DNA of 64,000 nt. It comes from Cepaea nemoralis (lineage: Eukaryota; Mollusca; Gastropoda; Stylommatophora; Helicidae). Shown piece after piece: positions 35,501 to 50,500 of the stretch; within the stretch, counting starts at the first letter, position 1; every line of letters starts with the position of its first letter. The DNA is taken from NCBI GenBank assembly GCA_014155875.1, contig JACEFZ010006307.1, forward strand, positions 69,501-133,500, given 5' to 3'. Position numbers and translations under genes: made by a program. Below the pieces are notes generated by a model that saw nothing but the letters and a program-made list of their open reading frames with translations, did not search any database and was not told where the DNA came from.

Positions 35501-38500
35501 TATGCTTAGAAATATGAGTTCCAAATACTGCTCTCACATCATGAATGCTTGGAAGTATGAGTTCCAAATATTAGACCCACATCACAAATGTTTAGAAATG
35601 TGAGTTCCAAATATTGGCTCCACATCACAAATGTTTAGAAATATGAATTCCAAAAACTGGTCTCAAACCATGTATGTTTAAAAATATGAGTTTGAAATGA
35701 AAATTAATTTAATTTTTTTAAAACAACTATACTATCAGATTAATATTCTGCAAATATAAACTTATTGTAGAACATGAAAGGCTTAATGTAGGAAGTTGTT
35801 AAAGTAAAGTGACAAATCTACAGGACAAATTAACCTTACAGGGAATTTGGCTTCAAAAACATCTTTTCTAATGTAAAGGAAAAAATCTTATCTTTAATTA
35901 ATTATCACAGTTATAACTCTTCACTGTTAAAGCATGTATAACTATTCATGCGGACAGGCTGGGTCTGCACTGCTGGGTGAGGAATTGGTGCATGATAAGG
36001 CAGTCGTAGTCGGGGCTCTTTGGAATCATGTGAACAGTGTGGAAGTACAGATAAATCATCATAGCCTGAAAAAAATGGTAAGGCCAGGAGTGGCCAGAGG
36101 ATCTGGCCAACACTCAGTACTCTGTGAAAAGGACAGACAGACACATAATCAGATTGCAGCTAGTACTATAAGTATTGGGACTCTCCGCTGGATGTTGATG
36201 TTGAGGATGGAGAGCGCTTGTCCTGAGTGTTGTGATGTTGGTTCTTAGTGCAACTCAACTCATGACCGAAAACATGTTATACTTTGTCTTTATGGGAAAC
36301 ATTTCTTCAAGAATGTGTACAGAACATTAACTGCCTATTGAAATATACACTGCAAATTTAGAACCAGCTTTTAATACACGGTCAAATAACAATACTGTTT
36401 TAAAACACAAAATGGGAAAGAACTAGATATTAGATGACACATTAGTTAATAGAAAAGCAAAAGTAAAGGTAGAAAGAAAATATGAGTCACTACGAAAATG
36501 TTATCTCTAGATACTTCAGAAACAAGTATTGGCTAACAGAAACAAAGTAATACAGTGTCTAAACAGCTTATTTCTCATCTGTTGTCTAGTGTTGCTTAAA
36601 AGCCTTTTTTAAGCGACCAGTCAATACTGACTATTTTATTTTTTGATACACTACTTTGATGCCTCATTGTTTCCCTCCACCATGTGTAAATTTGGTTTGT
36701 AATAACACAAATTACTGTGTGCTTTGATGACATACTTTAAACTAGTGAGAAATCTTATGGGGACACATCGGTGTTAGACAACATGAAAAAACATCAAATA
36801 AGATGGTTCTGTCATATAACAAGATTACCACATGCCAGTGCCCCACAAACAGAAACAGAGCAAAAGGTCAACCACATATATGATGAAATGATGGAATATC
36901 TGAGGCTTTGAATATCATTATTTATTAAACATGCTCAAAGCTAGCTCTAAATGTTCCTTCTTAAACTGGTTCTGAAAAGCAAAACAGGGATAGAAAAAAA
37001 ATCAGAAGACACCTTATAATGAACACATAATTTTTGATATGACAAGGAAATACAATATTACAATTGACCATCAAGCTCCATTACATATGCATAGGATAAT
37101 TATGGCCTATTGAGTCACAATGAGATATAGAAAATACAACATTAACACACAACAGGCCACAATGAACACTGAAACATATTCAGCATCAACATTTCACAAA
37201 CTACTGGCGACTAACTAGTTCCAGAATAAGCAAAGAGCAAACAAATTTTATACACTTCTAGAATGACTTAAAATTAATTTGCTACTTAATTTTGTTTTCC
37301 GATGTCAACATTCAAATAATAAAGTACCTACAAGGAAATCCTACAAATATGAAGAATTTATAATTACAACAGAAACGATTTAAAACCTAACAACTATCTT
37401 ATGAAATATATTAACTAATAAAACATAGTCACTTTTACGTATTTAGCAAACATCTAAATTTCACACCAACATGATTACAAAACAGCATTCCACACAAAAT
37501 GATGATCATCTTCTCTGTCTATCCCATAATGGCAATTGTTTGTGATTAGGTTTCGACAATGGATGAAATCGTTGTTAGTTTTTAAAAAAAAACAATAAAA
37601 AAATATGTGCAGTCCCTTTTGTCTACACATATGGAGATATATACATTTTTAATAGTGTCACGAAATGCAGTATGTAACAATGGATGGAGTTCATTATCAG
37701 TCTTCGGTTTGAAAATGGATGAGTTCGTTGTCAGGCTTTCATAATCCTCTACCATCAGAAATATTTATTTGTGTGGCAATGCTGCAGCTTGTTTATTCTT
37801 TAACTTGTTCTGTCCCAAACAAGGGATACGTGATCAGCTATTGTCTGTGTGTATCTTGCATTGCGTATTATATTTTTTCTACATTTGATCTGAGCAAACA
37901 AAGAAATCTGGATAAATATTTTAACATGCAGCATAGTGTATGTTGAGACTAGCAATCTTGGGGAATATCAGACGGCGGGAAAGTCTACCAAAAATAACTT
38001 ATTATTTTAGTATGTTAACAAGAATGCTTACATATTTTCTGTGTTTTTAATTACAATAACTTCCATGTAAAATGTAGTTTTACTATATCACCCTACCTGC
38101 ACCATGAAAAACAGAAGATGAAGGACACTCCATTCACCCTGACAAGAGAGGACAAGTCAGAAGGGGTGGATTATGTGTGACAAGGCATGTGCAAATGACA
38201 TAATCAAGAAGGGATTAACTCAAGAAGGAATGAGAGAACCAAACTAAATTATTTCATTCTGCATTTTATGAGGTAATAAAAATCCATACATCTCTATATG
38301 TATAGACAAAAAGGACTGCACATAGTTTAATAATGTTGTTTTTTAGTTCTCAAAGAAGCAGAGAATCAATCAAATATTACAAGACCTAGTGTAAGAAGGA
38401 CATGCAGAAACCAGAAGAATAAATAAGAGACCCACAAACTGAGGCATGTTTTTGTATGTCATAAACATATTATTTCCATAATTGTAACTCGTATATAAAC

Positions 38501-41500
38501 ACAACAACTGTAAACATCACAACCTCATCACAACATTTCTTCCTAAAGGAAGATTGTATGATAAAAAAGGTGAAAACAGGCATGCTTCAGGCAGAACAGC
38601 AGGCTTCATTTCAACAATCAAAAATAAAGAGCACCTGTTGGATTTTCCCCCCAGAATATGCTGGTGTAGTGGGAAATGAGAAGGCGGACAGATTGGCTGG
38701 ACTGGGGTATTGATGCATGATAAGGCAGATGTGGTCAGGAACCTTTGTAATCGTGTATATAGTGCAGAAGAACAGATCATCACAACTTCAAGAGAATGGT
38801 GCTGCAGGGAGTGACCAGAGAATCTGGCCAACATTCAAGACTCTGAAGAAAGACTAGATGGTTACATAATCAGACTGCTATTGGTACCATTAGTATTGGG
38901 ACTCATAACTGGCTGTTGAAGATGCGTTTATAAGAACCAACAGTGCTGTGGAACTCATAGTTCTGTTAACATTTTGTCTAGATGTGTATAGTGTTAAATT
39001 GCCAATGCCTAGAATACTCTTAACAAACATCTGCTGGTGGTTCACAATATATAACTATAGGAAGTTGAAGGGTCGTGGGATGAGATGTCTATACAGCTTC
39101 CTCCTCTTTAATTCTCACAGGACAGATAAGTACCTATATCCTACTTCTGGGCATACCAAGTTCAGATAATCCTACATTATCTTTTTAGATAAATAGCTAA
39201 AACTAAGCTGATTCTTTAATATATATGGACTTTCCATTAATTCTCACTTGAAGAGCTGGAGTATTTGTGAACTTTGTCTATCAGTTCTCACTAAAAGAAC
39301 CTCAATATTTGAGTACTGTGTCTGTTAATTCTCACTAGAACAGCTGGAGTATCTGGGAACTTTGTCTATTAATTCTCACTAAAACAGTCTGAATATCTGA
39401 GTACTGTGTCTATTAATTTTCACTAGAAGAGTTTGAGTATCTGGGAACTTTGTCTTTTAATTCTCAGTAGAAGAGCCTGGCGTATTTGGGAACTTTGTCT
39501 ATTAATTCTCACTAGAAGAGTCATTAGTATACCAAGCTGATTCACTTTTGGTCAGTAATGCAGAGAATTTGACCCATGCCTACCACTGAAAACCAGAGAC
39601 AGCAAACGATATGTGACACACTTGCCTCAAATAATCTAACTGGTCTAGATGCATGTTCAATAAAATCCCAAATTTGGCAAAAAATGAGAGATGGAAAGAC
39701 ACAGGTGGCAAACTGTGTAATTAATTTGGAGATCACAACATAAAGTCAGACAATGTTTAGGGTGTTTGTGTTTATATTAAACCAGTGCTCACTTGTTACC
39801 AACAAACACTCAACCAACAAATAAATCAAATGACTTCACAAAATCGAAGTACTTTTTACCTTCAAAATCAGACCCTAAAATTGTTTCGCCTTATGCAAAG
39901 AAAAGAAATTTAAGAAAACAAAATAAAATAATAGGGCACTGAAAAAACAGAACTGTACGTCTCAAAATGAAACAAATCGAAGCTGAATTTGAATTTTCGA
40001 CAAACAAACAAAAATGCACATCTTTGTAAAGTATTAGCTATCCTTTGGATAAAATCCTAGCCTGTGCACTATCTGGTGATCACCTGGGCAAATGACCTTG
40101 ATTCCTCGGCCTGGACAAATAAACTCCTGGCATACACCAGTAATGGCACGACGACGACTAATGGCATGAGTGCCATGATGAAAATAAATACAAGCAACTG
40201 CTTGGACATGCATCCTTCATTCCCTCATCTCTTATTAAAACTTTCCTGATATACACCAGTAATGGTAGTCGGTGACACTTCGATAGTGTGCAGTGAAAAT
40301 AGTGCGTATGTTCATTTTAGAAAGTAAGTGTTTGTTTGCCCACCATGCAATTGAGAGATTCACTTCATCAACTGAGATGTTCACTTCATGTACCAAGGGA
40401 TTCACTTCATGCAACTATATTCACTTCATCAATTGATATATTCTTTTCATGCAATCATGCAGTTCGCTTTATGCAATCAAGAGATTCACTTCATACAAAC
40501 CAGAGATTCACTTTATGTGAACAAGAGATACACTTCATGCTTCCTAGTCCCCTAGTATTGCTGCTGCTGTCACCATTGTCATAAGGCTATAATATGAGCT
40601 TTGTTACAATACAGAAAATGGGCTCTAACTGTCCCTTCCTCTACTGCCTCTCATATTCCAGCAGAGCACCAATTCAGGCCGTGACATTTGTAAACCTGTT
40701 CATGATTGGTTGCGTTCTATAGGTACAGTTGTCTGCAGGATGAGATGGTCAGCTGCAAATTCAACCCTTGTTATTTGCCTTTCACATCATGTATGATAGG
40801 CTACAGTGTTACTATTCTTTGCTTCCCTTATGGGCTCTGGTAATACATGGGTGCTCTCATTTGTAATATAAATTAAATCCTGCACAATCCTCTGGGATTA
40901 TAACTGACACATGTCCTCCAGGACTATAACTGACACAGCCCTCCAGGATTACAACTGATACAGCCCTCCGGGATTATAACTGACACAACTCTTCAGGATT
41001 ATAACTGGCACAACCCTCCAGGATTATAACTGACACAACCCTCCAGGATTATAACTGATGTTCAGTGTCTGTTGACATTTCATAGAAGTGATTATTTGTT
41101 ACTGCCCTATTAATAATATAACTGGCTCTGTGACCTAGAGGGTAGCGAGATGCATAGTTTCATAATTTCCTGATATACCAAATCAAGGGTTCGAAATCAG
41201 TTGCAGACAATTTGGAAAGACCCCTTTGCATTGATTTTGATAGTATGAGGCACTGGTCATTGAGAAAACAATGGCGCAAACTACTGAACATAAACATGCC
41301 CAGGAATCACGAATAGCCAAAAAATGCTGGGGTTGACTGCTACACCCTGTAAAGGATATGCAACTAACTTTAACTGTTAAGCAGAACATCATTGCACTTG
41401 AGAGAAACCTTTCAGTGCTCAGGCTCCCACATCAGATATTACAGAAAATGGGTTATGTTTATTTCTGTATCACTGCCTACGTAACCACCAGATTCTTCCT

Positions 41501-44500
41501 CTGAAATGTTCATCCCCTTCTCCTTCCACATCCCTGCACTCTACTGCTGATGAGCAGAGAACTGATGACAGAGCATGAATGCCGTAACCCCCATGCAGAT
41601 TCTAATTAGGAGTGTCTTAGAATAATTAAACACTATTCTAACATACCAAGCCAAAGCTAACAAATCGTTTCACTAGGGAGGACTGCACATCAATAGTAAT
41701 AAGTGGAAGTGCTATCATCCCATAACAGAACTGCACCAGAAAATGTTTTGAAAGTATTTGTGACAGAGTATCAAGAATTGGGGAGAGTAGAATTATATGA
41801 TCATGTTTCAACACTTGTCTTTGAGGCTACAATCAAAGACTTCTGGGTACAGAGCTAGAGGAAGACCAAGCCTCAGAAGGATATATTCTATCAAGGGTAT
41901 AGTATCCAAACATCAATTCAATGCAGTCTAGATCAGAAAGATATATTCTATCAAGGGTATAGTAAACAAACATAAACTCAATACAGTCTAGATCAGAAAG
42001 ATATATTCTATCAAGGGTATAGTATCCAAACATCAATTCAATGCAGTCTAGATCAGAAAGATATATTCTATCAAGGGTATAGTATACAAACATAAACTCA
42101 ATGCAGTCTAGATCAGAAAGATATATTCTATCAAGGGTATAGTATCCAAACATCAATTCAATGCAGTCTAGATCAGAAAGATATATTCTATCAAGGGTAT
42201 AGTATCCAAACATCAATTCAATGCAGTCTAGATCAGAAAGATATATTCTATCAAGGGTATAGTATACAAACATAAACTCAATACAGTCTAGATCAGAAAG
42301 ATATATTCTATCAAGGGTATAGTATCCAAACATCAATTCAATGCAGTCTAGATCAGAAAGAAATATTCTATCAAGGGTATAGTATACAAACATAAACTCA
42401 ATAAAAGGTGAGATGAAGATGAGAAGGATGTATTCTATCAAGGGTATAGTATGCAAACATAAACTCAATGCAGTCTAGATAAAAAGGATACATTCTATCA
42501 AGGGTATAGTATATAAACAAACTCAATACAGTCTAAGTAAGAAGGATAGATTCTATAAAGAGCATGCTATACAAACACAAACTCAACACAATCTAGGTAG
42601 GGATAAATTCTACCAAGGGTATACCATACAAACACAAATCAATACACTCTAGGTCAAAAAGATAGATTCTATTTCAGATTATATTATACAAACACAAACA
42701 CTCAATAGTACAGGTAAAAGGGATAGATTACGTCAAGGGGGCACTATACAAACTCTATGCATCCTAGGTCAGAATGATAGATTCTATCAAAACTATAAAA
42801 CACAAACACAAATCAATATAGTCTTGGTCAAAATGAAATGTAATACAAACACAAATCAAGTCTAGGTCAAAATGATATACAATACAAACACAAATCAAAA
42901 CAGTCTTGGTCAAAATGATATACAATATAAACACAAATCAATAGTCCAGGTCAAAATGATATACAATACAAACACAAATCAACAGTCTATGTCAAAATGA
43001 TATACAATACAAACACAAATCAAAACAGTCTTGGTCAAAATGATATACAATACAAACACAAATCAATAGTCTAAGTCAAAATGATATACAATACAAACAC
43101 AAATCAATAGTCTAGGTCAAAATGATAAACAATACAAACACAAATGAAAACAGTCTTGGTCAAAATGATATACAATACAAACACAAAGTCTAGGTCAAAA
43201 GGATAAATTCTAGTAAGGCTACTTAGAAATACTAAACTAGGAACACAGGTGATATAAAAAATACAATGAGAGATACAGGCTTTACAACACAAACCCGATA
43301 CAGTCTAAGCAACACATTTAGCTCAATATTGAAATCTTCAACTAACCCCCATGTTTAACAGCAACTGTGGAAATAGAGCAGTGATTTGCATATATATTGT
43401 AAGCTTAAATACAGAACCTTATACCTGGTGGTGCTTGTGAGTCAGGAGCAACAGGAGCAGCAGCATACACTGGACTAGCTGAGATAGCAACATATCCCAT
43501 CCATCAATCAGCAAGCAGGGACCACCACGTTAAGATCCACCATTAGGCATGACCACGGTTTAAGTTCAACCCAGATTACAAATGCCATGCCCACGGCAAG
43601 ATGGGGATTGTGATGGTCATGAGGATCATGATGGTAACCATCAGTTCCATGTGAGAAGCCATGCAAGTTTTGGTCAAGAAGGCGCAAGCAACCGTGAGTT
43701 GAAATTAATGAGCATACGGGACATGGTCGGCATGCATACATGGAAATAAAAAGGGGTAAAATAAAACATGCATTGATAAATTGTAAATGATGGTAGATGT
43801 GTGATTGAAGACATGTTAGTATATGCAGTTTGTTGATTACTGTGATCAGACGTGTGATTCATGACATGTTAGTATATGCAATTTGTTGATTACTGTGATT
43901 GGACATGTGATTTAAGACATGTTAGTATATGCAATTTGTTGATTACTGTGATCGGACTTGTGATTCAAGACATGTTAGTATATGCAGTTTGTTGATTACT
44001 GTGATTCAAGACATGTTAGTATATGCAATTTGTTGATTACTGTGATTCAAGACATGTTAGTATATGCAGTTTGTTGATTACTGTGATCAACTGAATCCTA
44101 ATATTGTATGAGCGATATCAGTGGTAATATTTTTTAGTATAAAGTATTGAAATGAAGTAGGGATTACAAGACAAATTAAACAATTAACAGCTGAAAGCAA
44201 TAGTGGCCACATCAAATATAAAATAGTTTCTGTTTTGTCTCTTTAGTAAAAAAAAAATTGTATATAATATTGCCTTAACAGTGGCAAGTGTGTTAGTGTA
44301 GTTAATAAGGAGCTGCACTATTGATGTTATAAGCACGGTTCAACACCGTCATTCAGCGCCGGTCAATAGAAGAAAAGCCTGGCCACCTACTCCTCTGTGC
44401 ATTCTGGCCTACAAAATGTGACGGTCTTACCACATCACAGACAAATAGCATGAAATTTCTTCGGGACACATTTTTTCCCCCTTAAAATCTAATAACTACA

Positions 44501-47500
44501 TAACAGAATATTAAAATAGTATTTTATTCATTATTCTCTAAATATGCAAAAATTGCTTATTTTTAATTGAATATGCAAACACCATTTTACTCTTACTTCT
44601 TTTTCTTTCATCTTCAAACTTAAACTCTTATGCCTTTCAGTGTCAGTTTAGGAAGAGATTTTTTGTTGGACAAGGTCCTTGTAGGAGCTGCAGACACAGT
44701 GCTGTTACTTGAAATTTTTTTTTAAAATCTAAATTACTGTTAATTTAAAAACCACATAAAATATTTGGTGTTACAGGAATATTAAAAAATTACTTTCCTC
44801 TTCCACACAAAAATTAGCCCCACTGTTGATGATGTTATGAACATCATACAGTTGTCACACTATAAACAGAGACACTGCTATCATAATGTTAAAAGACATG
44901 TGAAGGAAAGTGCAAACATTCTTCTTTCTCTGCCTTTCATCTCTCAATGGAGCACAAGCCTTCAACCAACTCATGCCAAATCCTTTGTAGACTTGTTTAT
45001 GATTGGCTGGATTTTATAGCTAAAGTTTTCTATGGGATGAAGTAGCCAGTCCCATTCCAACCCTCCTTAGTCACCTCTTGTGACATGCATGCTAGGTTAC
45101 CGTGGTAATATTCTCTGCATACATTAGTAGCCCCAGTAACAAATGAGCGAGTATCAGCGTTATTCCTAAATATATTCATGCTGATGAGATTGTTTTTTTT
45201 TTAATGGAGTGAAAATCTTGTTGGGATGCATAAAGGGTTCAACAATTGCAACATGAAATGAAGTACATGCTTGGACTTCTCCACCCTCACATATAAAATA
45301 GACATCCTTCCATTCGGACTGAAAATCAGTGTGGCCTGGAAGCAGCAGAACTCAGTGTAAGGAAGCTGGATAGGCACGCTTAGTCATTGTACGCTGATGG
45401 ATTTACTATGTAGGAGATCAGAGCACTGATGGACATGCCAGGGGTGCAGTGATGATAATCTGAACTGAACTGAAATAAGACATCAGTAAGTGAACAAGAA
45501 AGACAGGTCATGGATGGTACAGGTGAAGACTACGAATGGAAGATTACTACTGGGGAAGGTGTAGGGAAAGAGACAGAATGGATACACAGTGGCAGTAATA
45601 ACAACAAGTACCATCAGGTGACCATCACACTCGGAAGAGAATGCCGAGAGTGATGCAATGGGAGGCCAGTCATGCAGATTATACATGGATTGGATTCTCA
45701 TGCTGGGGTTGGTGATGTAAATGTGTGCACTGGTGGATTTGTTTTGACAGGCTAAACAATGGGATGGGATTTCTCAGCTAGTTTGAGTTGAGGAGTCATT
45801 ACCAAACAGAAAACAAAATAACCTACAGTATGGGAATAGAGATTGAGGCTGCCACTGAGGCACTACAAAGCTTTCCAATACTTCAGCAATCAAAGCAATT
45901 ATTGTTCTCAACTCTGTTCATGCTTTGGAAAGCATGGCTATGGCAGGAGTGATTGTCACTTGTGAAGGTCTCAATCTTTCATTAACTTGAACTATCTATT
46001 GTCATGCAGAAGTGTGAAGCAGCAGTTATGCTGATTTCAAAGGTACTTATCATTGAGACACTAATGACAGCAAGAGATACACATTTGGTGCAAGATGACA
46101 AAAGGTGAGGTCAACTTTGACATGTAATAAACTAGTGTGCAATTGGGACAATCAGAATCCACACCTTTTGACTCTTGCAGGTGAATATCAGGCACTTATG
46201 AGCTTGTCCTGGGCACAGTGAAGGCAGTTCCTCATCATAATCATCATGTGGTCAGTGTCCTTTGGGATTGTGTGAACAGTGTGGGGGAACAGATAAATCA
46301 TCGTGGCCTGGAGAGAATGGTGTGGCTGGGACTGACCAGAGGATCTTTCTAACAGTACTCAGAGGAAACGCCAGACAGATATATAATCAGACTGCTAGTG
46401 GTACCATTAATATTCAACTCATCGCTGGTTGTCGAAGATGGGGGGGAACAGAGATTCTATGGGAATGTCCCGGGTGCTGTGATGTCAGTTCTTGACTCAA
46501 CTCAATCATAATCAAGATGTTTAGGTAAACTTTCTGAAGACTATCTATGAATGACTGCTAGTTGAAGACACAATAAAAGATGAAACAATATATTTAAGGA
46601 AGTTGGATCTTGGATTTAAGTGTGCTTACGGCCAGGTGGGATGTATGAAGGGACAAATCTGACAGCTACTACAACTACAACTAGTGTGTTACTGTAATAA
46701 TCATCATCTACACTGTATGACATTTGCTGAGGGGGATAAAGCATCTATGAGTTTGTTCTATGATGTCAATTCTTAGAAACCAAGATTATATTTTGAAAAA
46801 AAAAAAAAAAATAAGTCACATGTGAAGTTATCTCTTTAAATGGTCAGTTTTTAATGGAAGTGTTTAGAAGGAAGTGTTTATCCCTTGATCAGAGAACTTA
46901 AGTGCATGTTTAATCAATAAAAATTATGTTTTATATGATCACGTTTAACATTTGTATATCTTGTGGTATTGGACATAAGTGATGTGCTAATTTTGGCATG
47001 AGCTGTGACTTAAAACTGGGTACATTAAAAAAAACATTATAATCCACTGATATTACTCCTACAATGTGGTTAACATAATTAAGGTGATGTTACTTGCATA
47101 TCTAAGACAGACATTTTTCCACAAATGTATTTCACAGGCAGAATAAAAATGAAGTTAGGACAAATGTCAGTATACAGTTAACAAAAGCTCTGGTGTCTAC
47201 TTCAAAATAAATATCTGAAACAAGCTAAATAATGCACAAGCCACAACACAGAAAAGATCATTTCTATCAAGCAGAAATCTGTCCTGGTTCTGCAAACTGT
47301 GTATTCTATATTTCCTGAACACTTTTAATTATTTTTGAACACTTCTGATTATTTTTGAACACTTTTGATATTTTACACTTTTACTACCTTGACAATAATG
47401 AACATCATTATATTTCCAAAGGAGCCCGGGCAGTGAAGTGGCTAGAGCATACCCCATCAGGCTCAGGTCTTGAGTTCAGATCCTTCATGATGAAAACTTT

Positions 47501-50500
47501 TTTTTTCATGATCACATGGCTTCAATGTCATTCATAAACATCACAGAGTGATATTTAATGATGAAAATATGAGCACCTTGTCCTTCTGACCAAGACTGCA
47601 TTGAATTTGAGCATGTTGAATGTCTCAAGATGGCATGGAAAGAGGTCCTTTGTTATAAATCTGGTATTCATGAAAGATCCTTTTAAACTGTATTTATGGT
47701 ATTCATGAAGGGTCTTCATGTTATAATTCTAGTATTTGTAAAGGGTCTTTATGTTAAAATTCTGGTATTCATGAAGGGTCTTGTATGTTATAATTCTGGT
47801 TTTCATGAAAGATCCTTGAGACCGTAATTATGGTATTTGTGAGGGGATTTTTACATTATAAATCTGGTATTCGTGAAGGATCCATAAAGTTACAATTCTA
47901 GTATTTATGACCATGGAATAGCAAGTCTTATCACCTTTATATTTGTAAGACCCATAGCTGCATAGTCGATAGTGTTCTTGCTAACCAAGATAGTGGTTCA
48001 GGTTTGAACCGCAGCAGTGGCAATATTTTTCTTTCTTACCAGGATGGCACTGAGGTCGACCCAGCCCAAAAAAAACTGGCTACCAGAAAATGTTCGGAAA
48101 TCTCTAGGAAGTAAAGGAAGTGGCCATCCCATCTCAATATGCCATGGCCTAAAATATGTTAAGACCTAACACTTCACATCCTGCCGCTGTTTCTGACTTG
48201 CAATTATCATTTATACAGGACAGTATAATTATTTCGCTTTTTTAAGGTTAAACAAACAGAACAGAAACAAAAAGATTTCAGAAAACAGCAATGTACACTT
48301 AAACAAAAGTGAAACTATCTAAGATAGTTCTTAAGCGAAAAGTTATTTTGCAGACACTAAAAAAGAAAGACATTTGCTGACACTGAAAAATCAGAAATAA
48401 AAAGCTGTAAGAAGCAGAATTACGGTCACAATTTTAGCAAAAGACATGACAAGTTAAAAATATTTCACAACATTTTATCGGTTAAAGCAAGCCACAAGAA
48501 ATCATATATCTAGTTCCAAAGACTGCCAATACTGTTATCATATGCACTCGTTATAACAAGAAAGTAATTATCAAGCCTACAAACAAAGATGTATAACCTG
48601 GACAGAGAGAAAAATATGCCTACCTTGTGTAGTAGTAACACCATTGCTAAAAGCTGAAGCGAAGTCTATATCAGATGAGAAGGCATTACTAGTGGTACCT
48701 GCAGTATAACCTGTTGATTACAATAGAGCAAGATGGAAGAATTATTCATTACTACAACCTTCATGTGAATTACACTGCACTCTAAAAAAGACACTGCATT
48801 CTGTAAAGAGACCAGTAAGCAGACATGTTGGAGTAATGGTCAAGATGTTTCTCTGATAATGCCATGAGCACGGACTGTTGAGGGTTTGGCACCTACACTT
48901 GTTCATTTACCACCAGAGGGAAAGCCTGGCTCCCTATTCCTCCGTGCATTCAGGCTACAAAATGTGAGAACCCTGACACTTCACACACTCACAGCAGGCT
49001 TCTGTTACAGGACTTTATATTTGTTTGTAAGGTTCCAGTGTATCCAATTCTGACACGCACATTTCCCTCCTGGCATTGGGATTGAGTCTGTTGACCATGA
49101 AAGTCCTAAAACCCATCGTAGAAACATGACCAACCTTGACCTAACTCCAGTCAGTCTACATGTGCTGTGACGAATCATGACATTGTTGCATCTTCTTCTT
49201 CTTTCATTTGCTTGAAATGTCTTCTTCTTCTTCTTCTTCTTTCATTCACTTGAAATATGTCTATACCTGCAATGTTGTCTCTTGTAAGAATTTAAACTGT
49301 CATTTTTAGTTCACTCAGTGGTCCATAGAGTTTATCTTCCACTGTCTCCAGTTGTTTTGGTTGGGCATTTTGAGGCATAAGGTCTGGCACTGCACCTGCC
49401 TGGGGGTCCAAAGCAGGGCGAGCACCATAACATTTAGCAGTAGTCGACATATTCCATTTTGCATAATTGTGTGGCATCCTGATATCTATGGTGTGCCTCC
49501 TGGCTGGTTGCCTCCATCTTCAGCACCTTTCCTTTGCTAGAGCAGACAGTGGTCTTACTCGAGTTTAGATGTGCAGGCGCGCATGTATGTGCATATACAT
49601 CTAGAGCATTCTGGTTATTTTTCGGTGCCAGATAATTGCTGTCGCCTCTTCTCCTATTAGTTAAAACAGTTCCGCCACGTGATGGCCAGGAGTTGGACTT
49701 TTGCTGCAGAGGTGACGAATGCATGAGCCATGGGGTATTTATGCAAGACTCTGCACACCCAGCTACATAACAGCAACATTTGGAATCATGGTTGCATCTT
49801 AATATGTTTCTCCACAGGTGTGAAGTTCCAGTACCAGTACTGCTAACCCCACTGGCTTCTGTGCCTGGAGAGGGGAAGGAAAGCTATGCAACACATTTCC
49901 TGTGAAGATAGTACTTTGGTATGGAGCAGGGAGGAAAATCTCTACACCAGCCTCACAACAATAGATACAATGCCTTTTCAGGACTCGGATGACCTGAACA
50001 TAAATGCAGCAGACTCAACAGTGAGAACTCAAGTCTTCCAACCAAATGACCAATCCTACCTGATCCGACCCAACCTGACCTGAGGCTGCAGAGGTCGCAA
50101 GATCAGAACCAGGATCTACTCTGGCCCAGACCTTGGAGCACCTCTCTGTGGTGTGGCCTATTCATTCTCACACTGGGTTCTCTGGCTAACATTAGAAGGA
50201 TCACCATATCTCTTTATAGATGTTAAGCTAAAGTACAGGTTTTCCAAATCCCACTAGCTTCTATGCCTGGAGAAGGGAAGGAGAGCACTGCCTCACATTT
50301 CCTTTGGATATGATACTTCAGTACCAGGCCGGGAGGAAAAGTTCTTACACCTTACACATCTCACCATGATGGTTGCAATGCCTATTTAGGGCTCCGATGA
50401 CCTGATCATCAATACCAAAGACTAAAAAGTAAAAAGTCCCCCAAAGGCCTTCTAACCAACAGCCCCGAACCAACCCAGTATGACCGACCAACCAATCAAC

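Noticed and set aside
41833..42468. 211-codon minus-strand frame with a 20-residue repeat
   Set aside because: Produced by the 60 bp tandem array. It lies in a PICALM-like intron with no splice or promoter evidence.
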